From the NCBI RefSeq assembly GCF_037645805.1, contig NZ_JBBEXE010000003.1, forward strand, positions 124,001 through 188,000: a DNA stretch of 64,000 nucleotides. Direction: 5' to 3'. Below, piece after piece: positions 24,630 through 33,476 of this stretch. Made by a program: the position numbers and the translations under genes. Numbering within the stretch: the first letter of the stretch is position 1; every line of letters begins with the position of its first letter. Source of the DNA: Leptobacterium_A meishanense (GTDB lineage Bacteria > Bacteroidota > Bacteroidia > Flavobacteriales > Flavobacteriaceae). The notes below the pieces were generated by a model, which saw only the letters and a program-made list of their open reading frames with translations, was not told where the DNA came from and did no database searches.

Positions 24630-24910
24630 TATTCTGTAACCTCTACACCCTTCCAAAAAGCAACTCGCCCTTTAATACCTTTTGCCAATTCGCTCACTTC
24701 GGGGTAGTACCATGCAGCATCTTTATTCTCTTTGCCGTCTACTTCTATGGTATAATAAGAAGCAACTCCTTTCCACGGACAGGTGGTATGTGTATCACTT
24801 TCTTTAAAGAATTCTTTTTTTATAGCATCTGCAGGGAAATAATGATTGTTTTCTACAACGACAGTATCGTCGCTTTCGGCAATAACTTTACCGTTCCATA
24901 GTGCTTTCAT
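24629..24910 (-). CDS. DUF427 family protein
   Basis: This is a 93-residue protein that matches DUF427 along its length: MKALWNGKVIAESDDTVVVE, the ESDTHTTCPWKGVASYYTI core (with the conserved Cys-Pro-Trp-Lys-Gly) and AWYYPEVSELAKGIKGRVAFW. The fold is a small mixed alpha/beta domain of unknown role. It sits 3 nt after egtD and overlaps the next gene by 1 nt, so it is a tightly coupled member of the unit. Confidence 0.92.
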   Translation of the reverse strand: MKALWNGKVIAESDDTVVVENNHYFPADAIKKEFFKESDTHTTCPWKGVASYYTIEVDGKENKDAAWYYPEVSELAKGIKGRVAFWKGVEVTE

Positions 24911-24913
24911 AAT

Positions 24914-25882
24914 TTATTTTTTAGTGAATATATAGTTTTTATAATAATTTCTATCATCTGTGAATTGTTGCTTGATCTGTAGTCCAGATTCTTCAGCCAA
25001 CCACTCAACTACTTTGTCATCATATTTTTGTGAAATCTCCGTGTGGATGGTTTCCCATTGGTCAAAGCGAATGGTTAAATCAAGTTCTTTAACGGTAACG
25101 TTATGCGCTTCCTTTGCCACAAGATAACTCTTTGCCGTTCCCGATTCAGGATCATAAGCCTCCCAATGCATGAAAAGTCTGGTATCAAAGTCAGCACCAA
25201 GCTCCTTATTGATCCTTTTCAATATATTTTTATTAAAAGCAGCAGTAACACCGGTTTTGTCGTTGTAAGCATCTAAAATGACCTGAGGGTCTTTTTTTTG
25301 GTCAAACCCCATAAATAAAAGATCTTCTTCGCTCATTGACTTTTCAATGTTTTTTAAGAACAAAATAGCATCCGGATGTAGTAGGTTTCCAATATTCGAC
25401 CCTAAAACCATGATTACTTTTTTCCGCTCGTTATATTGCGCAAGTTCTTTTAATACTTCAAAATAAGTCCCTTGCTTTGGAATCACAGAAATATTGGGCA
25501 GTTCTTTTTTTAAGGAAGATTCCAGTTCGTTTAAAACATTCTGACTGATATCAATGGGTAAAAAATTAAAACCATATTTTTTTTCAGCTAAGTAGTGTAG
25601 CAGTATTTTGGTTTTTTTTCCATCACCGGCCCCTAGTTCAATCAAATCAAAACCATTAACTCCTTTAAAGGCTTCTGCGATAGCTTCTTTGTGTTTGGAC
25701 AAGATATCAAATTCACAGTTGGTCAGGTAATATTCAGGGAGCTTCATAATATCCTGAAAAAGTTTATCGCCTGCTTTGTCATAAAAGTATTTTGAAGAGA
25801 GGTATTTCGGATATGCTGTTAATCCTTTATAGACCTCTTCTTCAAAAGCGTTGGCAAACGATGTGGTTGTTGCTGTCTTCAT
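24914..25882 (-). CDS. egtD: L-histidine N-alpha-methyltransferase EgtD
   Basis: This is a 322-residue SAM-dependent methyltransferase that trimethylates the histidine amino group to make hercynine. The N-terminal helical segment KYLSSKYFYDKAGDKLFQDI and the SAM motif IELGAGDGKKTKILLHYL are typical. GSNIGNLLHPDAILFLKNI and the histidine-binding region with NDKTGVTAAFNKNILKRIN follow. It lies 19 nt downstream of egtB. Confidence 0.94.
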   Translation of the reverse strand: MKTATTTSFANAFEEEVYKGLTAYPKYLSSKYFYDKAGDKLFQDIMKLPEYYLTNCEFDILSKHKEAIAEAFKGVNGFDLIELGAGDGKKTKILLHYLAEKKYGFNFLPIDISQNVLNELESSLKKELPNISVIPKQGTYFEVLKELAQYNERKKVIMVLGSNIGNLLHPDAILFLKNIEKSMSEEDLLFMGFDQKKDPQVILDAYNDKTGVTAAFNKNILKRINKELGADFDTRLFMHWEAYDPESGTAKSYLVAKEAHNVTVKELDLTIRFDQWETIHTEISQKYDDKVVEWLAEESGLQIKQQFTDDRNYYKNYIFTKK

Positions 25883-25901
25883 AGTAATTCTTTAGTCGGT
25901 A

Positions 25902-27062
25902 TTAACGGGCTAACCTTAACCCAGTAAATTGCCATTGTAAATGTGGATGAAAAAAGTTCCGGTAAGTATGCCTGATATGGTTTTTTGGGGAGGCCACTGA
26001 TCCACCCCGGAGCACTTTTTGATTCACCATAAACTTACCGTTGTATTCACCTAATGCCCCAGCTGCTTTTTTATATCCCGGATAAGGCAAGTAGGCACTT
26101 TCAGTCCATTCCCATCGGTACCCATGATCAAAATGGTTGCAGGCAGCTTCCCATTCAAACTCAGTAGGAAGGCGCACGCCTTTCCATTGCGCATAGGCAA
26201 AAGCTTCATAGTAAGAAATATGGGTAACAGGAATTAGTTTATTTATTTTTTCCAACCCCTTCATAGCATATCGGTGCCATGTGCCATCAATTTTATGCCA
26301 ATATAAGGGTGCTTTAATATTATTTTGATTGATCCAATCCCACGCTTCGGCATGCCATAGATGAAAAGTTTGATACCCTTCATCTTCTATAAATTCGAGA
26401 TATTCAGCATTGGTAACGAGTTTGTTGGCTATTCCAAAATCGTGCAGGTAGACTTTATGCCTTCCCAGTTCATTGTCATAACAAAAAGCATCTGAATCAT
26501 GGCCTATTTCATAGATACCTTCAGCAATTTGGATCCATTCAAAAGTGTTGGTTTCGCTAATATTTTCTTCAAAACTATCAGAATATTTCGGCAGTAATGG
26601 GTTGTTACCCAAAATATATTTAATGTCTGTCAATAATAACTCCTGATGTTGTTTTTCATGATGGATACCGATCTCTGTTAGTTGAAAAATTTCTTCAGAG
26701 GGAGTGCTTTCCAAAAGGTTTTCCATTGCCTGGGTCACATACTTTCGATAAGCATATATTTCTTCAACACCCGGACGTGATAAGTTCCCTCGGTCAGTTC
26801 GAACCACGCGCTTTCCAAAAGTTTCGTAATAGCTGTTAAAGATGAAAAAGAAATCGTCATTATAGGCTTGGTATTCTTCCACATGTTTTTTTAGGATAAA
26901 AGCTTCAAAAAACCAAGTAGTATGACCCAAATGCCATTTGGGGGGCGAAACATCCACCACGGGTTGAGGGATATAATCCTCCACTTCCAGTGGTTTACAG
27001 ATATCTTCTGTTGTTTTTCGGGTTTCTATAAAAGAAGTAAGAATAGTTTCCGTAATAATCAT
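25902..27062 (-). CDS. egtB: Hercynine oxygenase EgtB
   Basis: This is a 386-residue non-haem iron enzyme that couples hercynine to a thiol donor as a sulfoxide. The N-terminal DinB-like domain supplies the iron ligands: His47 in KWHLGHTTWFF, and His135 and His139 in HHEKQHQE. The C-terminal FGE-sulfatase domain has NKLVTNAEYLEFIEDEGY, RLPTEFEWEAA and LRGGSVASPKNHIRHTYRN. There is no fused methyltransferase (as in OvoA or Egt1). A TAACTTTG box lies 25 nt upstream. No EgtA or EgtC gene is nearby, so the sulfur donor may be free cysteine (inference). Confidence 0.93.
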   Translation of the reverse strand: MIITETILTSFIETRKTTEDICKPLEVEDYIPQPVVDVSPPKWHLGHTTWFFEAFILKKHVEEYQAYNDDFFFIFNSYYETFGKRVVRTDRGNLSRPGVEEIYAYRKYVTQAMENLLESTPSEEIFQLTEIGIHHEKQHQELLLTDIKYILGNNPLLPKYSDSFEENISETNTFEWIQIAEGIYEIGHDSDAFCYDNELGRHKVYLHDFGIANKLVTNAEYLEFIEDEGYQTFHLWHAEAWDWINQNNIKAPLYWHKIDGTWHRYAMKGLEKINKLIPVTHISYYEAFAYAQWKGVRLPTEFEWEAACNHFDHGYRWEWTESAYLPYPGYKKAAGALGEYNGKFMVNQKVLRGGSVASPKNHIRHTYRNFFHPHLQWQFTGLRLAR

Positions 27063-27086
27063 CTTTTAATAAAAAGAAGTGAAACC

Positions 27087-27094
27087 CAAAGTTA
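27087..27094 (-). promoter_or_regulatory. -7 box of the egtB operon
   Basis: The minus strand reads TAACTTTG, a TAnnTTTG match, 25 nt upstream of the egtB ATG and downstream of the thyA end. Confidence 0.6.
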
Positions 27095-27146
27095 CATAAA
27101 TAAAATCGCACACATTTTAGACAGATGGTTAAAATATATTGATTTT

Positions 27147-27971
27147 TTAAATAGCTACTGTTGCCCTTATTGGAGGATGTGGATCATAATCCACCAAAGT
27201 AAAGTCTTCAAATTTAAAATCAAAAATAGAAGTCACCTCAGGATTGAGGAGCATCTTTGGTAGTGGCTTTGGAGTTCTTGATAATTGTTCGTTTACCTGT
27301 TCCAGGTGATTTGTATAAATATGGACATCTCCGAAGGTGTGAATAAATGTTCCGGGTTGATAACCACATACCTGAGCCATCATTAATGTTAATAATGCAT
27401 ACGATGCAATGTTAAAAGGAACACCTAGAAAAACGTCAGCGCTTCGCTGGTAGAGTTGGCACGATAGTTTTCTGTCGGCTACATAGAATTGAAAGAAAGC
27501 GTGACAGGGAGGAAGGGCTGCTTTGCCATTGGCAACATTTTCTGAGAAAGAAACAGAAGTGTCTGGTAATACACTAGGATTCCACGCAGCTACTAGCATC
27601 CGCCGGCTGTCAGGATTACTTTTCAATGTGTTGATTACTTCTGCTATCTGATCAATACCTTCGCTGTTCCAGTTGCGCCATTGATGTCCATATACAGGGC
27701 CGAGGTTTCCATTTTCATCTGCCCATTCATTCCAAATTCTGACACCATTTTCTTGAAGGTATTTGATATTGGTGTCTCCTTTTAGAAACCATAAAAGTTC
27801 ATGGATAATTGATTTTAAGTGCAACTTTTTGGTAGTGACCATAGGAAAACCCTCTTCCATATCAAATCGCATTTGGTGTCCAAAGATACTAATGGTACCT
27901 GTTCCAGTACGGTCTTCTTTTCGGGTTCCGTTCTCCAAAATATGTTTTAAGAGGTCGTGGTATTGTTTCAT
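27147..27971 (-). CDS. thyA: Thymidylate synthase ThyA
   Basis: This 274-residue enzyme methylates dUMP to dTMP with methylene-tetrahydrofolate. DRTGTGTISIFG is at the start. The nucleophile Cys is in LPPCHAFFQFY, CQLYQRSADVFLGVPFNIASY carries the dUMP-contacting Arg/Ser/Asp, and GDVHIYTNH follows. It is the last gene of a row with nupC, the nuclease gene and etfA/etfB. DHFR from folA (21.4-21.9 kb) recycles its product. Confidence 0.97.
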   Translation of the reverse strand: MKQYHDLLKHILENGTRKEDRTGTGTISIFGHQMRFDMEEGFPMVTTKKLHLKSIIHELLWFLKGDTNIKYLQENGVRIWNEWADENGNLGPVYGHQWRNWNSEGIDQIAEVINTLKSNPDSRRMLVAAWNPSVLPDTSVSFSENVANGKAALPPCHAFFQFYVADRKLSCQLYQRSADVFLGVPFNIASYALLTLMMAQVCGYQPGTFIHTFGDVHIYTNHLEQVNEQLSRTPKPLPKMLLNPEVTSIFDFKFEDFTLVDYDPHPPIRATVAI

Positions 27972-28062
27972 CTAAATTTTTTCTTGAACAAATCGAATAT
28001 AAAAAATGTATTGCTTTACCGAAGCAAAAAAGAAGGGTTTTTTATCAAGAGTTTATCAACGG

Positions 28063-29772
28063 TTATCCAATAATCATTCCTGCAAGCGTGGCAGAAAGCA
28101 ACGAAGCCAAAGTACCTCCTATAACAGCTTTAAGACCAAATTTAGAAAGTGTTTTTCGTTGTCCGGGGGCTAATGACCCAATACCTCCAATTTGAATCCC
28201 GATAGAGGCAAAATTTGCAAAACCACAAAGCATATAGGTTGCCATGATAATGGATTTGTTATAAGTAAGGTGTAGAGGGTTAACAGGGTTTTTTAAGTCG
28301 GCCAATTGAATGTAGCCTACAAATTCACTAGCCGCTAACTTTATGCCCAATAATTGTCCCATGAGGGCCATATCTTCTTTGGCAACGCCAATAAGCCACA
28401 TAAGAGGTGCGAACAGATATCCGAGAATAAATTCAAGTGACAAGCTTTGGTATGGTGTATTATTTATAATCCAGTTATTTAAACCTGTAAATCCACCAAC
28501 TTTCAGAAATCCAAAATTGATCATAGCAATAAAAGCGATAAAAACTAATAGCATGGCACCCACATTGGCAGCCAGTTTTAGCCCTTCGGTAGTTCCATTG
28601 GCAATAGCATCTAAGATATTGCTCCCTATTTTTTCTTGGGAAACTTCTACAACGGACTCAATTTTTTCTGTTTGAGGGTAAAGCATTTTGGAGATAACGA
28701 CTGCGCCTGGAGCAGCCATAACAGATGCAGCCAATAAATGTTTTGCAAACTGAAGGCGAAGAATAGGATCGTCGCCCCCTAAGAAACCAATATACGCAGC
28801 CAAAACACCGCCAGCTACTGTGGCCATCCCGCCAACCATTACCAAAAGGATTTCAGAACGGGTCATTTTTTCCAAGTAGGCTTTTATCATTAAAGGGGCT
28901 TCGGTCTGTCCAAGAAAAATATTACCTGTTACGGATAAGCTTTCAGCGCCTGAAATCCCCATTAATTTTGTTAACCCCCAAGCCATTCCTTTTACGACTA
29001 CTTGGATAATACCAAGGTAGAAAAGGACAGAAGTAAGCGCAGAAAAGAAAATAATGGTAGGTAATACTTGGAAGAGGAAAATAAAACCATAGCTTTCCAC
29101 GTCCATCATACCACCTAACAAAAACTCACTGCCGGCTCGTGTAAAATCAAGTATCTTTATAAAAATACTACCAACAAACTCAAACGCTTTTTGGATAAAA
29201 GAAACTTTGAGAATACCAATGGCAAGCACAATTTGAAAGGCCAGGCCAATCCCCACTGTTTTCCAGTTTATATGTTTTCTATTGCTGCTAAACAGGTATG
29301 CAATCAGCAATAGTGAAAGCATGCCTAATATACCTCTCCATAAACTGCTTGTAGAAAAGCCATTACTTGGGATGATGGTATTATTTGTGATGGATTCTTG
29401 ATCAATTATGGTGTTGGCATTCTCTATATTTCTTGTAAAAGCATATTGTACGCTATTCTCCGTAAATATGAGTGTAGAGTCGGTGGCAGTAGTTATTTTA
29501 TAAAATCGAACAGTATCTTTAGGTTGTTTGTAATAAAATACCAGTAACTTATCTTGAACAAGGTAATTTCCGGAAGCTTTCAAATTATTTTTACTCGCTA
29601 ACTGATATGTAAAATCACCATCAGTAAGCTGTAGGATATCATTTTGCGAAATATTGAATAATTTGTTATTTTCTGAGTCGGTAATGGATTTAAAATTCCA
29701 CTCCCCTTCAATAGTTTGAGCTTGTGACGCAATACTAAACAGGAGTAGTAGCCCAAATAGATGTTTTTTCAT
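28063..29772 (-). CDS. Lipocalin-like domain fused to a NupC nucleoside transporter
   Basis: This is a 569-residue protein. Residues 1-19 form a signal peptide, and about 20-130 form a lipocalin-like beta domain (TIEGEWNFKSITDSENN, LQLTDGDFTYQL, KLLVFYYKQPKD). Residues 140-569 are a concentrative nucleoside transporter of the CNT/NupC family, with about eight or more helices, GNIFLGQTEAPLMIKAYLEKM in the substrate site and GFANFASIGIQIGGIGSLAPGQ near the end. Transport of nucleosides with Na+ or H+ is the family role. The N-terminal domain would lie in the periplasm and may capture substrate (inference). It starts 8 nt after the nuclease gene. Confidence 0.9.
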   Translation of the reverse strand: MKKHLFGLLLLFSIASQAQTIEGEWNFKSITDSENNKLFNISQNDILQLTDGDFTYQLASKNNLKASGNYLVQDKLLVFYYKQPKDTVRFYKITTATDSTLIFTENSVQYAFTRNIENANTIIDQESITNNTIIPSNGFSTSSLWRGILGMLSLLLIAYLFSSNRKHINWKTVGIGLAFQIVLAIGILKVSFIQKAFEFVGSIFIKILDFTRAGSEFLLGGMMDVESYGFIFLFQVLPTIIFFSALTSVLFYLGIIQVVVKGMAWGLTKLMGISGAESLSVTGNIFLGQTEAPLMIKAYLEKMTRSEILLVMVGGMATVAGGVLAAYIGFLGGDDPILRLQFAKHLLAASVMAAPGAVVISKMLYPQTEKIESVVEVSQEKIGSNILDAIANGTTEGLKLAANVGAMLLVFIAFIAMINFGFLKVGGFTGLNNWIINNTPYQSLSLEFILGYLFAPLMWLIGVAKEDMALMGQLLGIKLAASEFVGYIQLADLKNPVNPLHLTYNKSIIMATYMLCGFANFASIGIQIGGIGSLAPGQRKTLSKFGLKAVIGGTLASLLSATLAGMIIG

Positions 29773-29780
29773 GCGTAGGT

Positions 29781-30410
29781 TTATTTCTTTTCTCGTTTGG
29801 ATAGCTCATCCCGTATTCTTGCAGCTTTTTCATAATCTTCATTTGCTACAGCTGCTTGTAACATGTTGCGAAGCTCCTTTGTGGCATATGAAGTATAGCT
29901 TTCAGTTGAAGCCATTTCTTTTTTAGGAGTCTCTTCACTTGTTCCTGAGAGTATTTCATCTACAACAATGCTTTCATCACCTTCTTTGTCTTGAGATAGC
30001 TTCAAATAAATCCCTGCCTTATCTAGAATGGTTTTATAGGTGAAGATAGGCGCCTTAAACCTTATAGCCAGTGCGATAGCATCGCTTGTTCGGGCATCTA
30101 CAATTTCTTCTATCCGGTCTCGTTCACATATGATGCTTGAATAAAAAACACCATCTACCAGTTTGTGAATAATTACTTGTTTTATCACAATATCAAAACG
30201 GTCAGCAAAACTCTTAAATAAATCATGGGTAAGCGGTCGAGGAGGTTTTATTTCTTTCTCCAAGGCAATGGCAATCGATTGTGCTTCAAATGCACCAATT
30301 ACAATAGGGAGTTTCCGTTCTCCATCTACCTCATTGAGAATAAGTGCATACGCCCCATTTTGGGTTTGGCTATATGAAATACCTTTTATGTTTAAGCGAA
30401 CTAAGCTCAT
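29781..30410 (-). CDS. Bifunctional nuclease (DUF151) with C-terminal UVR motif
   Basis: This is a 209-residue protein. Residues 1-130 match the BFN/DUF151 domain: LPIVIGAFEAQSIAIALE, RPLTHDLFKSFADRFD and RTSDAIALAIRFKAPIFTY. A UVR-like helical motif (LQAAVANEDYEKAARIRDEL) is at the C-terminus, as in UvrB and ClpC. The ATG at 30410 (MSLVRLNIKG) is chosen over an upstream in-frame start at 30431, because it aligns with the family. Its substrate in bacteria is not established. Confidence 0.9.
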   Translation of the reverse strand: MSLVRLNIKGISYSQTQNGAYALILNEVDGERKLPIVIGAFEAQSIAIALEKEIKPPRPLTHDLFKSFADRFDIVIKQVIIHKLVDGVFYSSIICERDRIEEIVDARTSDAIALAIRFKAPIFTYKTILDKAGIYLKLSQDKEGDESIVVDEILSGTSEETPKKEMASTESYTSYATKELRNMLQAAVANEDYEKAARIRDELSKREKK

Positions 30411-30430
30411 AATACATTGCAAACATACCA

Positions 30431-30475
30431 AAAGGCTGTCTGAATAAGGGATTACCTCTATTTCTGACAGCCCTT
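30431..30475 (-). terminator. Hairpin after etfA
   Basis: Read on the minus strand, GGCTGTC and GACAGCC form the base of a long imperfect stem (about 30434-30472) that is followed by TTTTGG. It lies between etfA and the nuclease gene. Confidence 0.6.
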
Positions 30476-30497
30476 ACTGGGTACAATTTAACAAAAA

Positions 30498-31466
30498 TTA
30501 TGCGTTTTGAGCCTTAAATTGTTTTAATTTTTCGATTAATGAAGGAACAACTTCAAAAGCGTCTCCTACGATCCCATAATCAGCTGCTTTAAAGAAAGGA
30601 GCTTCTGGGTCGTTATTGATAACTACTTTTACTTTTGAGGCATTAATTCCTGCTAAATGTTGAATAGCCCCAGAGATCCCTACAGCTATATACAAGTTAG
30701 AAGCAACAGGTTTTCCTGTTTGCCCTACGTGTTCGCTATGTGGTCTCCAGCCTAAATCGGATACCGGTTTTGAACAAGCAGTAGCAGCTCCTAAAACGTC
30801 GGCGAGTTCTTCAATCATTCCCCAATTTTCAGGCCCTTTAAGGCCACGTCCTCCTGAAACTACTATTTCCGCATCGGCAATAGTTACTTTTCCGGAGACT
30901 TTATCTACGTTAGCGACTTTTGAAGTGAATAAATTATCTGATAATTCAGGAGAAAAAGTTTCCTCAGTAGCAGCCCCATTGGATTCTTTTAGACCAAAAG
31001 AGTTTTTAGAAAGGCCTATAATTTTCACATCGGTGTTCATTTCTGTAACATTGAACGCTTTGTTAGTAAACGCTGTTCTTTTCACCTTGAATGGAGTAGT
31101 GCTTTCGGGAAGGGTAATTACATTGGAGGCGTAACCTGCATTAAGGTTTACAGCGACTATGGGGGCTATATATTTTCCGTTGGCACTGGAATTTATAACG
31201 ACCACTTTACTACCTTCTTTTTCCGCTGCTTGCTTTACAACATTAGCGTATGCTTTTGCATTGAATGTATTTAATTTTTCATCAACTACTTTGAGCACTT
31301 TATCAACACCATAAGTAGCAAGTTCGTTAGTGCTATTAGTATTTATGGAAATTGCAGTAACAGAAACCCCTAGCTTTTCTGCGAGGCCTTTTGCATAAGA
31401 GGCTGCTTCAAAAGCAGTTTTTTTTAGCTTTCCGTCTTCAGATTCAGTATATACGAGTATAGACAT
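30498..31466 (-). CDS. etfA: Electron transfer flavoprotein alpha subunit
   Basis: This is the 322-residue FAD-binding ETF subunit. The C-terminal domain has SGGRGLKGPENWGMIEELAD, GATACSKPVSDLGWRPHSEHVGQTGK and LYIAVGISGAIQHLAG, the FAD cradle of EtfA/FixB. It pairs with EtfB to take electrons from acyl-CoA dehydrogenases and pass them to the quinone pool. The gene is 40 nt downstream of etfB. Confidence 0.96.
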   Translation of the reverse strand: MSILVYTESEDGKLKKTAFEAASYAKGLAEKLGVSVTAISINTNSTNELATYGVDKVLKVVDEKLNTFNAKAYANVVKQAAEKEGSKVVVINSSANGKYIAPIVAVNLNAGYASNVITLPESTTPFKVKRTAFTNKAFNVTEMNTDVKIIGLSKNSFGLKESNGAATEETFSPELSDNLFTSKVANVDKVSGKVTIADAEIVVSGGRGLKGPENWGMIEELADVLGAATACSKPVSDLGWRPHSEHVGQTGKPVASNLYIAVGISGAIQHLAGINASKVKVVINNDPEAPFFKAADYGIVGDAFEVVPSLIEKLKQFKAQNA

Positions 31467-31506
31467 AGATTTTATGTTTTATATCAGAGTTTGTTATGGT
31501 TTTAAT

Positions 31507-32253
31507 TTAGATGACTTTAGCTTCGTTGTGAAGAAGGTCAATAAGTTCATCCAGATTATCGGGAGCCACTAATTTTACATTCCCTTTTGGAGCTGGTTTC
31601 TCAAACTGTACAGCTGTTGTTCTTTTTTCAGCGGCTGTCGCTTCTACTAAAGTAAGTTTCTTTTGCCTAGCCATCATAATCCCTCGCATATTAGGGATAC
31701 GGAGGTCGCTTTCCTCTACCAACCCTTTTTGGGCACCTATAACAAGCGGTAATGAGGTTTTTATGGTTTCCTTTCCGCCATCTATCTCCCTTAGTGCCGT
31801 AGCTTCATTTCCTTCAATTTCAAGACCAATACAGTTATTCACAAAATTAGCATCTATCAATGTTGCTAACATTCCGGGAACCATTCCACCGTTGTAATCA
31901 ATAGATTCCCTTCCGGCGATGATAAGGTCATAACCATTCTCTTCTACTACCTTTGCTAATTGTTCTGCAACAAAAAAACCATCGGTTGCTTCAGCATTTA
32001 TGCGAATAGCATCATCTGCCCCAATGGCCAACGCTTTTCTAAGCGTAGGTTCTGTCTCAGGCCCTCCTACATTTACAACAGTAACAGAAGCCCCCTGTTT
32101 TTCTTTGAACCACATGGCTCTGGTTAAACCAAATTCATCATTAGGATTAATTACAAACTGCACCCCATTAGTGTCAAATTTTGCATTCCCTTCCGTAAAA
32201 TTTATTTTTGAAGTGGTATCCGGAACATGGCTAATGCATACGAGTATTTTCAT
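31507..32253 (-). CDS. etfB: Electron transfer flavoprotein beta subunit
   Basis: This is the 248-residue AMP-binding ETF subunit. The start KILVCISHVPDTTSKINF, INPNDEFGLTRAMWFKEK, ALAIGADDAIRIN and AGRESIDYNGGMVPGMLA are diagnostic of EtfB/FixA. It is the first gene of the etfBA pair and is transcribed divergently from pdhB across a 171-nt region holding a long perfect palindrome. Confidence 0.96.
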   Translation of the reverse strand: MKILVCISHVPDTTSKINFTEGNAKFDTNGVQFVINPNDEFGLTRAMWFKEKQGASVTVVNVGGPETEPTLRKALAIGADDAIRINAEATDGFFVAEQLAKVVEENGYDLIIAGRESIDYNGGMVPGMLATLIDANFVNNCIGLEIEGNEATALREIDGGKETIKTSLPLVIGAQKGLVEESDLRIPNMRGIMMARQKKLTLVEATAAEKRTTAVQFEKPAPKGNVKLVAPDNLDELIDLLHNEAKVI

Positions 32254-32314
32254 TTTTATATTTATTTATTATAGATTTGAAAAATGTGGCTACGAAGATA
32301 CTGATATTTTCCTG

Positions 32315-32340
32315 AATATACTATGCGCGCATAGTATATT
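32315..32340. promoter_or_regulatory. 26-nt perfect palindrome, candidate operator
   Basis: The half-site AATATACTATGCG (32315-32327) is followed directly by its exact reverse complement. It lies between divergent etfBA and pdhB. On the minus strand a TATCTTCG box (32293-32300) lies about 31 nt from the palindrome centre, so a bound dimer would overlap the etfB -33 region. On the plus strand TATTTTTG (32337-32344) overlaps its right edge. It fits a TetR- or GntR-class operator (inference). Confidence 0.55.
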
Positions 32341-32379
32341 TTTGTCAATGAAAGCCTGAGAAAGTTTTTTATTTATTAC

Positions 32380-32406
32380 TATTTTTGCTGTTCTATTTTT
32401 GAACAG
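32380..32406 (+). promoter_or_regulatory. Candidate pdhB promoter and adjacent inverted repeat
   Basis: TATTTTTG (32380-32387) is a TAnnTTTG match. CTGTTC (32388-32393) and GAACAG (32401-32406) form an inverted repeat around the predicted start point, about 20 nt before the ATG. Confidence 0.45.
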
Positions 32407-32424
32407 AACTTTAACAGTACTTGA

Positions 32425-33402
32425 ATGAAAACAATACAGTTCAGACAAGCAATAGCAGAGGCCATGAGCGAAGAAATGCGTAAGGATGCGTCTATTTACT
32501 TGATGGGTGAAGAAGTGGCAGAATACAATGGTGCCTATAAAGCTTCTAAAGGAATGCTAGATGAATTTGGCCCTGAAAGGATTATAGATACACCTATATC
32601 AGAATTGGGGTTCTCTGGAATAGGTGTAGGTTCTGCGATGAACGGGAACCGTCCTATTATTGAATTTATGACTTTTAATTTTTCCTTAGTAGGAATTGAT
32701 CAGATTATAAACAATGCGGCTAAGTTGCGACAGATGAGTGGTGGGCAATTTAACATTCCGATAGTTTTTAGAGGGCCTACAGCTTCTGCCGGCCAGTTAG
32801 CGGCTACACACTCCCAGGCTTTTGAGAGTTGGTATGCCAATTGTCCGGGATTAAAAGTAGTGGTGCCTTCCAATCCGTATGATGCGAAAGGGCTTTTGAA
32901 ATCAGCTATCCGTGATGATGATCCGGTAATTTTTATGGAATCTGAACAGATGTATGGCGACAAAGGCGAAGTTCCTGAAGACGAATATACAATTCCATTA
33001 GGTGTTGCTGATATTAAAAGAGAAGGGACAGATGTTACTATTGTTTCTTTTGGGAAAATTATAAAAGAGGCTTATAAAGCAGCTGAAGAACTGGAAAAAG
33101 AAAACATTAGCTGCGAAATTATTGATTTGCGCACTGTGCGGCCGATGGATCATGATGCCATCTTGAACTCTGTCAAGAAAACAAACAGATTGGTGATTTT
33201 AGAAGAAGCATGGCCATTTGGGAATATTGCTACAGAAATTACCTATCAGGTTCAGTCACAGGCGTTTGATTATTTAGATGCGCCTATTGTAAAATTAAAT
33301 ACAGGGGATACCCCAGCACCCTATTCCCCGGTATTGTTAGAAGAATGGCTGCCCAATTACAATGATGTCATAAAAGCCGTAAAAAAAGTATTGTACAAAT
33401 AA
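32425..33402 (+). CDS. pdhB: Pyruvate dehydrogenase complex E1 component, beta subunit
   Basis: This is a 325-residue thiamine-diphosphate E1 beta subunit. TIQFRQAIAEAMSEEMRKD, the ThDP-site Glu region VAEYNGAYKASKGML, IDTPISELGFSGIGVGSAM, GGQFNIPIVFRGP and RTVRPMDHDAI are all in place. It needs the alpha subunit and the E2/E3 components, none of which is in this window. It supplies acetyl-CoA. A terminator hairpin follows. Confidence 0.93.
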   Translation: MKTIQFRQAIAEAMSEEMRKDASIYLMGEEVAEYNGAYKASKGMLDEFGPERIIDTPISELGFSGIGVGSAMNGNRPIIEFMTFNFSLVGIDQIINNAAKLRQMSGGQFNIPIVFRGPTASAGQLAATHSQAFESWYANCPGLKVVVPSNPYDAKGLLKSAIRDDDPVIFMESEQMYGDKGEVPEDEYTIPLGVADIKREGTDVTIVSFGKIIKEAYKAAEELEKENISCEIIDLRTVRPMDHDAILNSVKKTNRLVILEEAWPFGNIATEITYQVQSQAFDYLDAPIVKLNTGDTPAPYSPVLLEEWLPNYNDVIKAVKKVLYK

Positions 33403-33426
33403 ATACAGATTTGTAACGTTATAAAG

Positions 33427-33463
33427 GCTTCACTGGCATTGTTATTGTTAGTGAAGTTTTGTT
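33427..33463 (+). terminator. Terminator after pdhB
   Basis: CTTCACT (33428-33434) pairs with AGTGAAG (33450-33456), followed by TTTTGTTTTT. Confidence 0.7.
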
Positions 33464-33476
33464 TTTAATTTATGCT

